From: Campylobacter concisus | GTDB lineage: Bacteria > Campylobacterota > Campylobacteria > Campylobacterales > Campylobacteraceae | Length of the DNA stretch: 64,000 nucleotides | Direction of reading: 5' to 3' | NCBI RefSeq assembly: GCF_003049735.1 | Contig: NZ_PIRM01000001.1 | Coordinates: 1-64,000 of the forward strand | Shown: positions 9,080 through 17,365 of the stretch, piece after piece | How the letters are laid out: every line of letters starts with the position of its first letter | How positions within the stretch are numbered: the stretch's first letter is position 1 | The notes under the pieces: generated by a model | Database searches by the model: none | What the model was told of the DNA's origin: nothing | Seen by the model: the letters and a program-made list of their open reading frames with translations, nothing else | Made by a program: the position numbers and the translations under genes

Positions 9080-10155
9080 TTTAGCTCTGTTGAGACGTAG
9101 TCGTAGCTAAATTCTTTTGGCGAATAGTAGTTTTGTGTGTTGCCATCAACCTCAGCGTATGGATAGCCGAAGTTGTTTAGTGGAGTTTGCTCTGGAGTTG
9201 GCTTTAAGATAAAGTCGCGGCCGTAGTTAAAGCCTATCCAGCACATCTCCCAGTTGCCAAAGCAGTAATCTCTCACAGCTTTGATCTTAGCATCGTCATT
9301 TGTTAGCTTCTCGCCCAGTCTTACCTTTGTGACATCTGCTGGGTCAACCGGTATCCAACCATAGCCTTTTAGGTAAAACTCGGCCCTGCAGTGCTGTCCG
9401 CCTGAAATTTTAGCTACGCCATCTTTTGCGCTACCCATTTGATCTGAAAATCTAGACTGACCAACTCTGATACCAAAAATTTCTCTTGCTGGAATGCCAA
9501 CTGATCTGCAAAGTCCCACGAAAACTGAGTTTATGTCGGTGCATTTGCCAACTAGTTTTCCACTTTCTAGGATGGCTTTAACGTCGCCTGTGCCACATCC
9601 TAGGATGCTGTTATCACGCTGCATAGTGTTTGCAACCCACGTATAGATCGCTTTTGCGCGCTCTAAATCGCCCTTTAAATTTCCAACTATCTCTAGCGCT
9701 TTTGCTCTTACGACGCCGTCAGTTGGGATGTGTGAAGTTGGTTTTAAAAACTCTAAAACTGCAGGGTCGACCTTCTCGTTTGGATCGTAATTTACCTTGC
9801 TAAAGTCAGTGTTACGCTCTGTTGTTTGGATTTTAAACTGCACATTTAAGATAGGTCTTGGCTCATTTTCTTCAAAATCAGCATACATTGTAGGTATTAG
9901 CGTATCTGAAATATAGACGTTTTTAGCGGTTGTGTTTATGACGTAGTCTTGAGTTAGTTGCTGATAAGTGGTGCTTAGTGGAAGTGGCAACCAAATTCTT
10001 GAGCTTTTGCCCTTTTCAAGTAAGAAATGTTTGAAATTTACATCGAAATTTCTAACTACTGGATTTGCTGGTTCATCGCTAGCTAGAGTGACACTTGGAA
10101 GCAGACTTGCTGCACCTAAAAAACTACTGAATTTAAAAAAATCTCTTCTTTGCAT
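9076..10155 (-). CDS. Tat-exported transglutaminase-like cysteine protease-fold protein
   Basis: The protein has a twin-arginine signal, MQRRDFFKFSSFLGAASLLP, and I start it there (359 residues). An upstream ATG would add ten residues. The mature part has an N-terminal beta-rich region and then a transglutaminase core whose triad is visible: Cys in GKCTDINSVFVGLCRS, His in GGQHCRAEF and Asp in IPVDPADV. Bacterial members are usually peptidases or unknown. Tat export suggests it folds before export. It is first in an operon with the MerT- and MerP-like genes, so a link to metal-thiol handling can be imagined but is not shown. Confidence 0.85.
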   Translation of the reverse strand: MQRRDFFKFSSFLGAASLLPSVTLASDEPANPVVRNFDVNFKHFLLEKGKSSRIWLPLPLSTTYQQLTQDYVINTTAKNVYISDTLIPTMYADFEENEPRPILNVQFKIQTTERNTDFSKVNYDPNEKVDPAVLEFLKPTSHIPTDGVVRAKALEIVGNLKGDLERAKAIYTWVANTMQRDNSILGCGTGDVKAILESGKLVGKCTDINSVFVGLCRSVGIPAREIFGIRVGQSRFSDQMGSAKDGVAKISGGQHCRAEFYLKGYGWIPVDPADVTKVRLGEKLTNDDAKIKAVRDYCFGNWEMCWIGFNYGRDFILKPTPEQTPLNNFGYPYAEVDGNTQNYYSPKEFSYDYVSTELK

Positions 10156-10248
10156 AAAATGCCTTTTTTGCTTAATATTAGCCAAACTTGGCTCTAAAAC
10201 TGCCTGCTATTCTAGCATAAAATTTTTATTTATGATAAAATCCGCCAC

Positions 10249-10416
10249 ATGAAAAAGATTATATTTTTAGGCTTTATAGCGCTATTTTGCAATGGTTGTC
10301 TTTATATGAACGAGCGTGGAGTTTCGACTCAATATTATAATGATTGTAAAGAGTATTATGACGCGACTGGCACCTACCAAAAAGAGTGTCCGCACAACAT
10401 CGTTGACTGGAAATAG
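10249..10416 (+). CDS. small cysteine-rich lipoprotein
   Basis: This short gene encodes 55 residues: a signal peptide ending in a lipobox-like FCNGC (lipidated Cys probably at 17), then a polar mature part with two further cysteines (NDCKEYYD and KECPHN). Its stop is one base before the GTG start I assign to cmoB, and it is divergent from the transglutaminase-like gene. I recall that C. jejuni has a small lipoprotein gene near cmoB and Cj0977, which supports it as real. Function unknown. Confidence 0.75.
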   Translation: MKKIIFLGFIALFCNGCLYMNERGVSTQYYNDCKEYYDATGTYQKECPHNIVDWK

Positions 10417-10417
10417 C

Positions 10418-11287
10418 GTGGATCTTAGTAAATTTAATGAGCAGCAAAAGCAAATTTATAATAGGATAGAAAATTTAGCAAATTTTGACTGCGAGCTTGA
10501 GCTAAAAGATAGTGTAAATGTGAAATTTAAAAATTTAGACCAAGCCAAAAAAGATGAAATTTATGACCTCGCCCTTAGCCTAAAGCCTTGGCGAAAAGGG
10601 CCATTTTTACTTGATGATATATATATAGATAGTGAGTGGCAAAGTTTTATTAAATTTAATATCCTCACCCCACACCTAAATTTAGCTGGCAAAAGCGTGG
10701 CTGATGTGGGTTGTAATAATGGCTATTATATGTTTAAGATGCTTGAATATGCCCCAAAAAGCATAACCGGCTTTGATCCTAGTGTGCATACATATTTGCA
10801 GTTTAAATTTTTAAACAAATTTATCCGCTCAAATATTGCTTATGAGCTTCTTGGCGTTGAGAACTTGCCTGAGTATGGAGCTAAATTTGATACGATTTTT
10901 TGTCTTGGAGTGATATATCACAGAAGTGATCCTATCAAGATGCTAAAAGAGCTAAAAACTGCGCTAAATCCTGGTGGTGAGCTATTTTTAGATACTATGT
11001 ATATTGATATGGAGGGCGACTTTGCGCTAAGTCCAAAGGATAGATACTTAAAAATTCCAAATATCTATTTTGTGCCGACACTCTCGGCACTTCAAAACTG
11101 GTGCGAGAGAGCTAAATTTAGGGATTTTACCTTGCTTGATACAAAGGCTACTGATCTAAATGAGCAGCGAAAAACGCAGTGGATAGATGGCGAGAGTCTT
11201 GGAAATTTCTTAGACCCAGACGATAATACAAAGACCATCGAGGGCTACCCAGCGCCAAAAAGAGCATATGTTAGAGTTAAAATTTAA
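10418..11287 (+). CDS. cmoB: tRNA U34 carboxymethyltransferase
   Basis: CmoB transfers a carboxymethyl group from carboxy-SAM to 5-hydroxyuridine at tRNA position 34. The 289-residue product has the SAM-binding motif VADVGCNNGYYMFKM, FDPSVHTYLQF and the conserved YHRSDPIKMLKEL. The upstream part LKPWRKGPF is also family-typical. I start it at GTG 10418 because the frame upstream is fully used by the lipoprotein gene and the length then matches homologues (about 290). An ATG at 10316 would add an unsupported N-terminus. Confidence 0.92.
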   Translation: MDLSKFNEQQKQIYNRIENLANFDCELELKDSVNVKFKNLDQAKKDEIYDLALSLKPWRKGPFLLDDIYIDSEWQSFIKFNILTPHLNLAGKSVADVGCNNGYYMFKMLEYAPKSITGFDPSVHTYLQFKFLNKFIRSNIAYELLGVENLPEYGAKFDTIFCLGVIYHRSDPIKMLKELKTALNPGGELFLDTMYIDMEGDFALSPKDRYLKIPNIYFVPTLSALQNWCERAKFRDFTLLDTKATDLNEQRKTQWIDGESLGNFLDPDDNTKTIEGYPAPKRAYVRVKI

Positions 11288-11295
11288 GGATAAAA

Positions 11296-11829
11296 ATGGC
11301 AGAAGAAAATATCTATGATACAAAAGACGAATCGCAAATAATCTTACCAGAAGATGAAAACCCACTAAGAAATGAGATCAAAACCGCTCCACTTACAAAG
11401 CTAAATTTTAGCGGAACGGCATTTTTACTTGAAAAAAATCACGCAAAGACTAGGTTTTTTACTACGGATGATATGGTGTGCGATACTGAGGGACTTATTC
11501 ATAGTGGGTTTATTTTTATGGGAGCAAATCATGCTGCACTTTTAGCTATTAATGAAGAATTTTGCGTTAGTATCGGAGCTAGGATAAATTTCTTTGGACC
11601 GCTAAAGCTCGGTGATGTAGTAGAATTTGACGCGCAAGCAAGATTTGAAGAGAGCAGAAAAAGGGAAGTAAAAGTGCTTGGATATGTTAAAGATATAAAA
11701 ATTTTTGAAGGAATATTTCAACTTGTTACACTTGAAGAGCATATCTTCTTGGCTCAACAAAAAAATATCCAAAAAGAAGCTGCTATAAGGCAAAAAAAAG
11801 AGCGAGAAGAAGCTAAGGCAAATAGCTAA
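11296..11829 (+). CDS. hotdog-fold thioesterase-like protein (Cj0977-like)
   Basis: The 177-residue protein resembles FapR/PaaI-type hotdog proteins. The central region GLIHSGFIFMGANHAALLAINEEF and a later strand-rich part (GARINFFGPLKLGDVVEFDAQ) form the acyl-CoA-binding fold. By position after cmoB and by its acidic N-terminus (MAEENIYDTKDE) it matches what I recall of C. jejuni Cj0977, a flagellar-coexpressed virulence protein. No DNA-binding domain precedes the hotdog, so it is not FapR. A basic coiled tail (residues 155-177) ends the protein. Confidence 0.8.
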   Translation: MAEENIYDTKDESQIILPEDENPLRNEIKTAPLTKLNFSGTAFLLEKNHAKTRFFTTDDMVCDTEGLIHSGFIFMGANHAALLAINEEFCVSIGARINFFGPLKLGDVVEFDAQARFEESRKREVKVLGYVKDIKIFEGIFQLVTLEEHIFLAQQKNIQKEAAIRQKKEREEAKANS

Positions 11830-11939
11830 AAGTAAGTAAAAATTTTTGATTTTCTTATATTTAATCCCAAATAAAACAAAATTTTTAAAAAGACAATCTT
11901 TATCTCATTATCCTATTTTGGTAAATAATTGGTAACATT

Positions 11940-12025
11940 TTTTAAATTTTTAAGGAAAATTAAGCAATAAAATTAATTTTCTATGATAACATCCTTTCAA
12001 AACTTTTTATCAAAAGGAGATTTAG
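11940..12025 (+). promoter_or_regulatory. probable porin promoter and ribosome-binding site
   Basis: A TATGAT box at 11982-11987 preceded by A/T-tracts fits a Campylobacter sigma-70 promoter, which often lacks a clear -35 element. An AAAGGAG ribosome-binding site lies just before the porin ATG at 12026. This agrees with expected high expression but is based on motif only. Confidence 0.45.
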
Positions 12026-13312
12026 ATGAAAATTACAAAAGTTAGCTTAGCTGCTTTGGTTGCTTTAGGTGCATTTTCAAGCGTTGCAAGTGCAACTCCA
12101 CTTGAAGAAGCTATAAAAAATGTAGATCTTTCAGGATTTGCAAGATATCGTTATACAAATGATCACTTTAAAAATAGTGACAAATCAGATACACAAAAAT
12201 CAAGCATAGGAAACCATGCTTTTAGAATGGTTACATCATTTAAAGCTGCTATCGATGATAACTTCTTTGGCGTTTTAACACTAAGATATGCCCCAGAAAC
12301 AACTGATGGATCTGGTGATAATATTGGTCGTAAATTCAGTAATAAATACCAAGTGACATCTACTGGAAATGGTGCAGATAAAACAGATACAACTAGTTCA
12401 TTCACAGTATATGAAATGTATCTAGGCTACAAAGTAGCTAATACTACCATTACAGCTGGTAAACAACTTATAAAAACTTTTTATGATGATGGCGAGCTAG
12501 CCGGTACTGGTCTAAAAGTAGTAAGTACTGATATACCAGGCCTTACTTTGACTGCTGCTGCTTATGATGCTTTAGCAAGTGACCAAGATAATGATGGTCC
12601 TTTGGTTGGCAGAATAGTAGAAGGCAAAGACGGTAGTAAATTTAATGATGCTCCAGGTAACCTTTACTATTTAGGTGTAGCTGGTAGCTATGATCCAGTA
12701 TCATTTAAGGCTGCAATTGCTAACCTTCAAGAGATAGCAACACTCTATGGTGCTGAAGCTGGTGTTAGCTTTAATGTAACTGATGATGTAAACCTAAACC
12801 TAAAAGGTCAATTTGTCCATAACGACTCAGATCACAAAGATGTAGCCGATGCAAATTTCTGGGCTATCCAAGCTGGCACAAAACTATTTGGTGCTAAACT
12901 TAACGCTGGCTACTTAGACTTTGATGCTAAAAACAAAGATAATAATAAATGGTCATTTGTTTCAATTGAATCAAATGGTCAACTAATCAACCCAACTAAG
13001 ATCTTAAATGGTGTAATGAGTGGTGGTAAGCAATACTACAATAACATCAAGGGTAATAACGACTACTGGTTTGTTAATGCTGGATATGATATAGATAAAT
13101 TTGGTTTTGGTGCCGGATATACTCAAGGTAAAGGTTATAGCTGGGATCTTGGCAAAGAGAGAGCAAAAAGAAGTGAATGGTCTCTTGACACTAGCTACAA
13201 GTACAGCAAAAAACTTACATTCCTTTCTTGGTATGCAGCCGCTAAGGACAAGAAGGATGGCGTAAGCTTTAAGCAAGACCGTATAAGATTTGAAGCAAAA
13301 TATAGCTTCTAA
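12026..13312 (+). CDS. major outer membrane porin (MOMP/OprD-like)
   Basis: The 428-residue protein has a clear signal peptide cut after VASA, then VDLSGFARYRYTND, the typical start of Campylobacter MOMP barrels. Alternating amphipathic strands follow and a C-terminal phenylalanine (FEAKYSF) serves as the BAM recognition signal. It would form the main general diffusion pore for small hydrophilic solutes. Codon use is strongly biased, as expected for a highly expressed gene. It has a strong ribosome-binding site and its own terminator. It is PorA-like, but divergence between species is too high for a firm symbol. Confidence 0.9.
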   Translation: MKITKVSLAALVALGAFSSVASATPLEEAIKNVDLSGFARYRYTNDHFKNSDKSDTQKSSIGNHAFRMVTSFKAAIDDNFFGVLTLRYAPETTDGSGDNIGRKFSNKYQVTSTGNGADKTDTTSSFTVYEMYLGYKVANTTITAGKQLIKTFYDDGELAGTGLKVVSTDIPGLTLTAAAYDALASDQDNDGPLVGRIVEGKDGSKFNDAPGNLYYLGVAGSYDPVSFKAAIANLQEIATLYGAEAGVSFNVTDDVNLNLKGQFVHNDSDHKDVADANFWAIQAGTKLFGAKLNAGYLDFDAKNKDNNKWSFVSIESNGQLINPTKILNGVMSGGKQYYNNIKGNNDYWFVNAGYDIDKFGFGAGYTQGKGYSWDLGKERAKRSEWSLDTSYKYSKKLTFLSWYAAAKDKKDGVSFKQDRIRFEAKYSF

Positions 13313-13319
13313 AATCTTT

Positions 13320-13350
13320 ATCCGAGCGAGCTTTCGCTCGGATCTTTTCA
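13320..13350 (+). terminator. porin terminator
   Basis: The arms ATCCGAGCGA (13320-13329) and TCGCTCGGAT (13334-13343) form a perfect 10-bp GC-rich stem with a 4-nt loop followed by CTTTT. It is an intrinsic terminator directly after the porin stop. Confidence 0.85.
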
Positions 13351-13485
13351 AAATTTAAAATAGACCCCATACAAAATTTATCTATCTTTTTTGATTGACT
13401 CTTAGTTTTATAAAAATATAAATTTTTAATAGTGATTAAGTGTACTTTAGAAGCTTGAAATTTGAAATTAATACCACCGAAATTT

Positions 13486-14088
13486 TTAGCTATTTTTTAC
13501 TATACCTATCCAATAACCAATATTGTTTTGCTCGGCCTTTAGTGTACTACTTTCTCCGTGCCCTGGATAAAGCGTGAAGTTACCTTTTAAATTTTTACAT
13601 TTTCCTAGACTTTTTAACATTTCATTTTTATCTGAAAAAGGAAAATCCCAGCGTCCTATGCTCCCTCTAAATAAAAAATCCCCACTAAACATCGTGTCAT
13701 CTATCTCTATCATCGAGCAGCCTGGTGTATGTCCTGGAAAATGATGAAATTTGATGCAAAAATCATCAATGTTAAAATTTTCATCATTATCAACCAAAAC
13801 ATCTGGAGTAAAAGTATTTTTCATATAACCAAAAATGTCACTCTCGCACATGAAAGCATCAAATTTATTAATATAAACTGGAATTTCTAGCTCATTTTTT
13901 AGCTCGCTCACGTCAAAGATATGATCAAAGTGCCCGTGAGTGCAAAGGATAGCTTTTAAATTTTTAGCATTTTGCAAAACCCATTCTTTTGCCCCGTCTC
14001 CTGGATCTATCACTAAAGATGAATTATTTTTTGTAACGATGTAACAATTAGTGTCAAAATCTCCAAAACTTTTGTGTATTACTCTCAT
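13486..14088 (-). CDS. MBL-fold metallohydrolase (glyoxalase II-like)
   Basis: This is a 200-residue metallo-beta-lactamase-fold hydrolase. The metal motif HGHFDH lies at 51-56, followed by a His in HFPGHTPGC, an Asp in FSGDFLFRGSIGR and the terminal His in YPGHGES. This is the short glyoxalase II-like type without the glutathione-binding C-terminal domain, so the substrate may be a thioester or a different small ester. It lies upstream of, and divergent from, nadE, as I recall for C. jejuni Cj0809c next to nadE. Confidence 0.88.
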   Translation of the reverse strand: MRVIHKSFGDFDTNCYIVTKNNSSLVIDPGDGAKEWVLQNAKNLKAILCTHGHFDHIFDVSELKNELEIPVYINKFDAFMCESDIFGYMKNTFTPDVLVDNDENFNIDDFCIKFHHFPGHTPGCSMIEIDDTMFSGDFLFRGSIGRWDFPFSDKNEMLKSLGKCKNLKGNFTLYPGHGESSTLKAEQNNIGYWIGIVKNS

Positions 14089-14208
14089 TTTTTACCTTAA
14101 ATTTATTATTTCTTAAAATTTTACATCTTTTTACTTAAACTTAAAGAAAAATTTTAAATTTAATGAGTATAATTTTTGCAAAAGGAAGCAAATCTAGGCA
14201 AAGGAAGA

Positions 14209-14946
14209 ATGAAGGAGTATCAAAAGATCGAAGAAACTTTAGTTTTAAGCTTAAAAGATAAAACTAAAGATAAAAATTTGTTGTTGGGTGTTAGTGGAGG
14301 TATTGATTCTGCTGTAGTAGCGACTTTGTGTGCAAGAGCAAAACCAAATGAAACTCATGCACTCATCATGCCAACAGCATCATCAAACAGACAAAATATG
14401 GACGATGCCTTAAATTTATGCGAAAAACTAAACATAAAATATAAGGTTTTATCCATAGAGGGCATTTTAAATGCCTTTTACGAAACGATAGATGTAAATT
14501 TGAGCAATTTAAGAAAAGGGAATTTAGCAGCTAGAGTTAGAATGAGCTTGCTTTATGATTATTCATCTAGTATAAACGCTCTAGTTATCGGAACAAGCAA
14601 CAAAAGTGAGCTTATGCTTGGATACGGTACGATATTTGGGGATTTAGCATGTGCGATAAATCCTATCGGAGAGCTTTACAAAAGTGAAATTTTTGAATTT
14701 GCAAAACATCTTGGGGTTGATAAAAATTTTATCAACAAAGCACCTTCGGCTGATTTGTGGGATGGTCAAAGTGACGAAGGTGACATAGGTTACAGTTATG
14801 CTGTTATTGATGAGATTTTAGAAAATTTAGAAAATAACAAGGAGCAAGTCATCAAAAAGTTCGGATTAAAAGCAGTATCGGATATAGAAAATAGAGTTGT
14901 TTCAAACAGGTTTAAACGACAAATGCCGTTGATAGTGAAAATTTAA
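14209..14946 (+). CDS. nadE: NH3-dependent NAD synthetase
   Basis: NadE amidates deamido-NAD to NAD using ammonia and ATP. The 245-residue form lacks a glutaminase domain. The ATP-pyrophosphatase loop SGGIDS is at 29-34, and IGTSNKSELMLGYGT and the PSADLWDGQSDE segment follow. I start it at ATG 14209, which has an AAGGAAG site just before it; a TTG eleven codons upstream is less likely. It heads a run through the aminotransferase-like gene, lpxK, cutA, thrC and kdsB. Confidence 0.95.
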   Translation: MKEYQKIEETLVLSLKDKTKDKNLLLGVSGGIDSAVVATLCARAKPNETHALIMPTASSNRQNMDDALNLCEKLNIKYKVLSIEGILNAFYETIDVNLSNLRKGNLAARVRMSLLYDYSSSINALVIGTSNKSELMLGYGTIFGDLACAINPIGELYKSEIFEFAKHLGVDKNFINKAPSADLWDGQSDEGDIGYSYAVIDEILENLENNKEQVIKKFGLKAVSDIENRVVSNRFKRQMPLIVKI

Positions 14947-14956
14947 AGGATTAAAG

Positions 14957-16087
14957 ATGAGAGAGATTCCGTTTTATAGACCAACTATCACTGAGCGTGA
15001 AAGTGAGCTTATTGAGGAGGCTTTGCACTCTGAAAATACTACTAATATCGTTGCTAGATTTGAAGAGAAGTTAAAAGAGTATTTTGGTGCAAAATTTGTA
15101 GTTACCACAAATAATATCGCAGCCGCACATCACTTGGCACTAAGCGCGCTTGACACTAAACGCGGAGATAAGGTCATTTGCTCCATAAATGCTTTTCCTA
15201 GCATTGCACAAGCTGTTAGACATTTTGATGCTGAACCTATTTTTGTGGATGTTGATGAAGAAGATTTTAACATCTGCCCAGACGCCCTTGAGAAAGTGCT
15301 AAAAGAGCAAAATCATAAAAAATTAAAATGTGCTTTTATCTCTCATATCGCAGGTCAAAGTGCCAGGATGGACGAGATAACGGCTATTTGTGAGAAATAC
15401 GGTGTAAAAATTTTAGATGATGCAAACCGCGGTATGGGACTAACATACAATGGTAAAAAGGTTGGTTCAGACTCCTTTTTGTCATGCTTTCAAACACATT
15501 CTCGTGTACAAAATCCTATATCAACGGTTGGATTTTTTACGACAAACGATGAGGAAATTTATAAAAGAGCAAAACTACTTCGCAACTATGCCCTTGTAAA
15601 TGGCATTGATAAATTCGGTAGTTTGAGTTATATTTATGATGTCGTAGATATTGGCTTAAAGTATGATATAAACTCGATAAATGCAGCATTTTCTATTGCG
15701 CAACTAGAAAGAACAGATAAGCTCATACAAAGAAGACAAGAGATCGCAAAAATTTATGATAAAGAGCTTGGTGAGTGCCACAATATAACGATCCCTGTCA
15801 AAAAACGCGAGCACATTTATACTCAGTATATTATTAAGATAAATAAAAATCGTGATGGCTTTGCTAGAGAGCTTTTGGAACACGGCATTCACACATCATT
15901 GCACTACATACCGATACATTTACTAAGCTATTACAAAAACAAATACTCGCTTAAAGTAAATGATTTTCCAAATGCTTTAAAAAATTATCAGCAAGTGTTG
16001 TCACTGCCTATTTATCATAGTTTGAGTGACGAAGAGGTGCAATACATCTGCAGCAAAGTAAAAGAAATTTCTAAAACTCGTGTTTAA
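14957..16087 (+). CDS. DegT/DnrJ/EryC1-family protein lacking the PLP lysine
   Basis: The 376-residue protein has the fold markers of sugar aminotransferases of the DegT family. These are the phosphate loop [12 protein letters not shown] (about 50-61), [10 protein letters not shown], the cofactor-side Asp in [11 protein letters not shown] (about 151-161) and the late [17 protein letters not shown] region. Where the family has its Schiff-base lysine (HP-x-K-x3-TG), this protein reads [16 protein letters not shown] (about 179-194), with no lysine between 174 and 196. It may be a dehydratase-like or non-catalytic member. It sits between nadE and lpxK and overlaps lpxK by 8 bp, which suggests an envelope-sugar role, but that is an inference. 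Confidence 0.8.
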   Translation: MREIPFYRPTITERESELIEEALHSENTTNIVARFEEKLKEYFGAKFVVTTNNIAAAHHLALSALDTKRGDKVICSINAFPSIAQAVRHFDAEPIFVDVDEEDFNICPDALEKVLKEQNHKKLKCAFISHIAGQSARMDEITAICEKYGVKILDDANRGMGLTYNGKKVGSDSFLSCFQTHSRVQNPISTVGFFTTNDEEIYKRAKLLRNYALVNGIDKFGSLSYIYDVVDIGLKYDINSINAAFSIAQLERTDKLIQRRQEIAKIYDKELGECHNITIPVKKREHIYTQYIIKINKNRDGFARELLEHGIHTSLHYIPIHLLSYYKNKYSLKVNDFPNALKNYQQVLSLPIYHSLSDEEVQYICSKVKEISKTRV

Positions 16088-17000
16088 GAAATTAAATATT
16101 TTCTTGCATGCTTGGGCGAACGATTACTTCTTTCGCCCAAATTTCTTTCAAATTTTACTAGCATTTTTACTTTTGCCACTAAGTTTTATCTATTTTCTTA
16201 TTGTTATTTTTAAGAAATTTACTGCTAGAAAAATAGACTTTGGCATAAAGATAATAAGTGTGGGAAATTTGACACTTGGAGGAAGTGGTAAGACCCCGCT
16301 TTGCGTGGCAATTGCTAAAAATTTCGAGGGAGCTTTTATCATTCTTAGAGGCTATAAAAGAAAGAGCAAAGGCATGCAGGTTGTCGCTCGTAATGGCGAA
16401 ATTTTACTTGACGTAGTAGCAAGTGGCGATGAGGCGATGATATACGCCACAAGCCTTAAAAACGCAAATGTGATAGTAAGCGAAGATAGAAAAGTAGCTA
16501 TAGGCTACGCTAAAAAGCATGGCGCAAAGTATATCTTACTGGATGATGGATTTTCTAAATTTGACATAGCCAAATTTGAGATCTTGGTGCGCCCAAACCC
16601 TGAGCCAAAGCTTAAGCTTTGCCTGCCAAGCGGAGCTTATAGGTATCCGTTTAGCTTTTATAAATTTGGCGATTTTATCGCTAGTGAAGGACAAACTCAC
16701 TTTAGAAAGAGTGAAATTTTAAATAAAACCAAAAGCATGGTGCTAGTTACAGCCATAGCAAACCCAGCCCGCCTTGAAGCGTTTTTTAGCGAGTGCGTAG
16801 GGCAGGTCTTTTTTCCTGATCACTACGACTTTTCAAAAGATGAGCTAAGTGAAATTTTGCAAAGTTACAGTGCGACCTCGCTTTTGATGACGCAAAAGGA
16901 CTATGTAAAGGCAAAGGATTTTGGGCTGAGGGTATCGCTTATAACGCTTGAAGTTACGCTAAGTGAAGAGTTTAAAAAGGTTTTGGCGCAACAAATTTAA
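16080..17000 (+). CDS. lpxK: tetraacyldisaccharide 4'-kinase
   Basis: LpxK phosphorylates the lipid A disaccharide at the 4' position in the inner membrane. The 306-residue product has an N-terminal hydrophobic anchor (about 22-46), then the P-loop [11 protein letters not shown] at 62-72 and the conserved [15 protein letters not shown]-terminal [11 protein letters not shown] stretch is also typical. The GTG start overlaps the end of the preceding gene by 8 bp, implying translational coupling. The expected partner enzymes are elsewhere. Confidence 0.93.
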   Translation: MFKKLNIFLHAWANDYFFRPNFFQILLAFLLLPLSFIYFLIVIFKKFTARKIDFGIKIISVGNLTLGGSGKTPLCVAIAKNFEGAFIILRGYKRKSKGMQVVARNGEILLDVVASGDEAMIYATSLKNANVIVSEDRKVAIGYAKKHGAKYILLDDGFSKFDIAKFEILVRPNPEPKLKLCLPSGAYRYPFSFYKFGDFIASEGQTHFRKSEILNKTKSMVLVTAIANPARLEAFFSECVGQVFFPDHYDFSKDELSEILQSYSATSLLMTQKDYVKAKDFGLRVSLITLEVTLSEEFKKVLAQQI

Positions 17001-17050
17001 GCCCATTTTGTTATAATGAGCCACTTTTGAAAAGGAAAATTTAGATCAAA

Positions 17051-17365
17051 ATGAGAATTTTAATCACCTCAGTCGCAAAGAAAAAAGAGGCAAAAAAACT
17101 AAGTAAAAAGCTCGTGAAAAAGGGCCTTACAGCTTGCGTGAGTAGCTTTAGTGCAAAAAGCGTATATATCTGGCAAGGGAAGCTTTGTGATGAAAAAGAG
17201 CAAATTTTACTCATAAAAACGGACGTGAAATTTAAAAAAGTAGCTAAATTTATAAGAAAGTACCACAGCTACAAAACACCAGAAATTTTGGCACTTAAGC
17301 CAAAAGAGGTTTTTAAAAAATACGAAACTTGGATAAAAAAATCAACCAAAAAAGGTAAAAAATGA
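17051..17365 (+). CDS. cutA: CutA1-type divalent-cation tolerance protein
   Basis: This is a small (104-residue) CutA1 protein, a cytosolic trimer whose physiological role is debated (copper/divalent cation tolerance). Recognisable parts are LVKKGLTACVSSF, the central YIWQGKL, EQILLIKTD and YHSYKTPEILAL, which match the CutA pattern KxLVxxxLxACVN, YxWxGK and HPYExPEI. It is unusually lysine-rich, ending KKSTKKGKK. Its end overlaps thrC by 4 bp. Confidence 0.85.
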   Translation: MRILITSVAKKKEAKKLSKKLVKKGLTACVSSFSAKSVYIWQGKLCDEKEQILLIKTDVKFKKVAKFIRKYHSYKTPEILALKPKEVFKKYETWIKKSTKKGKK

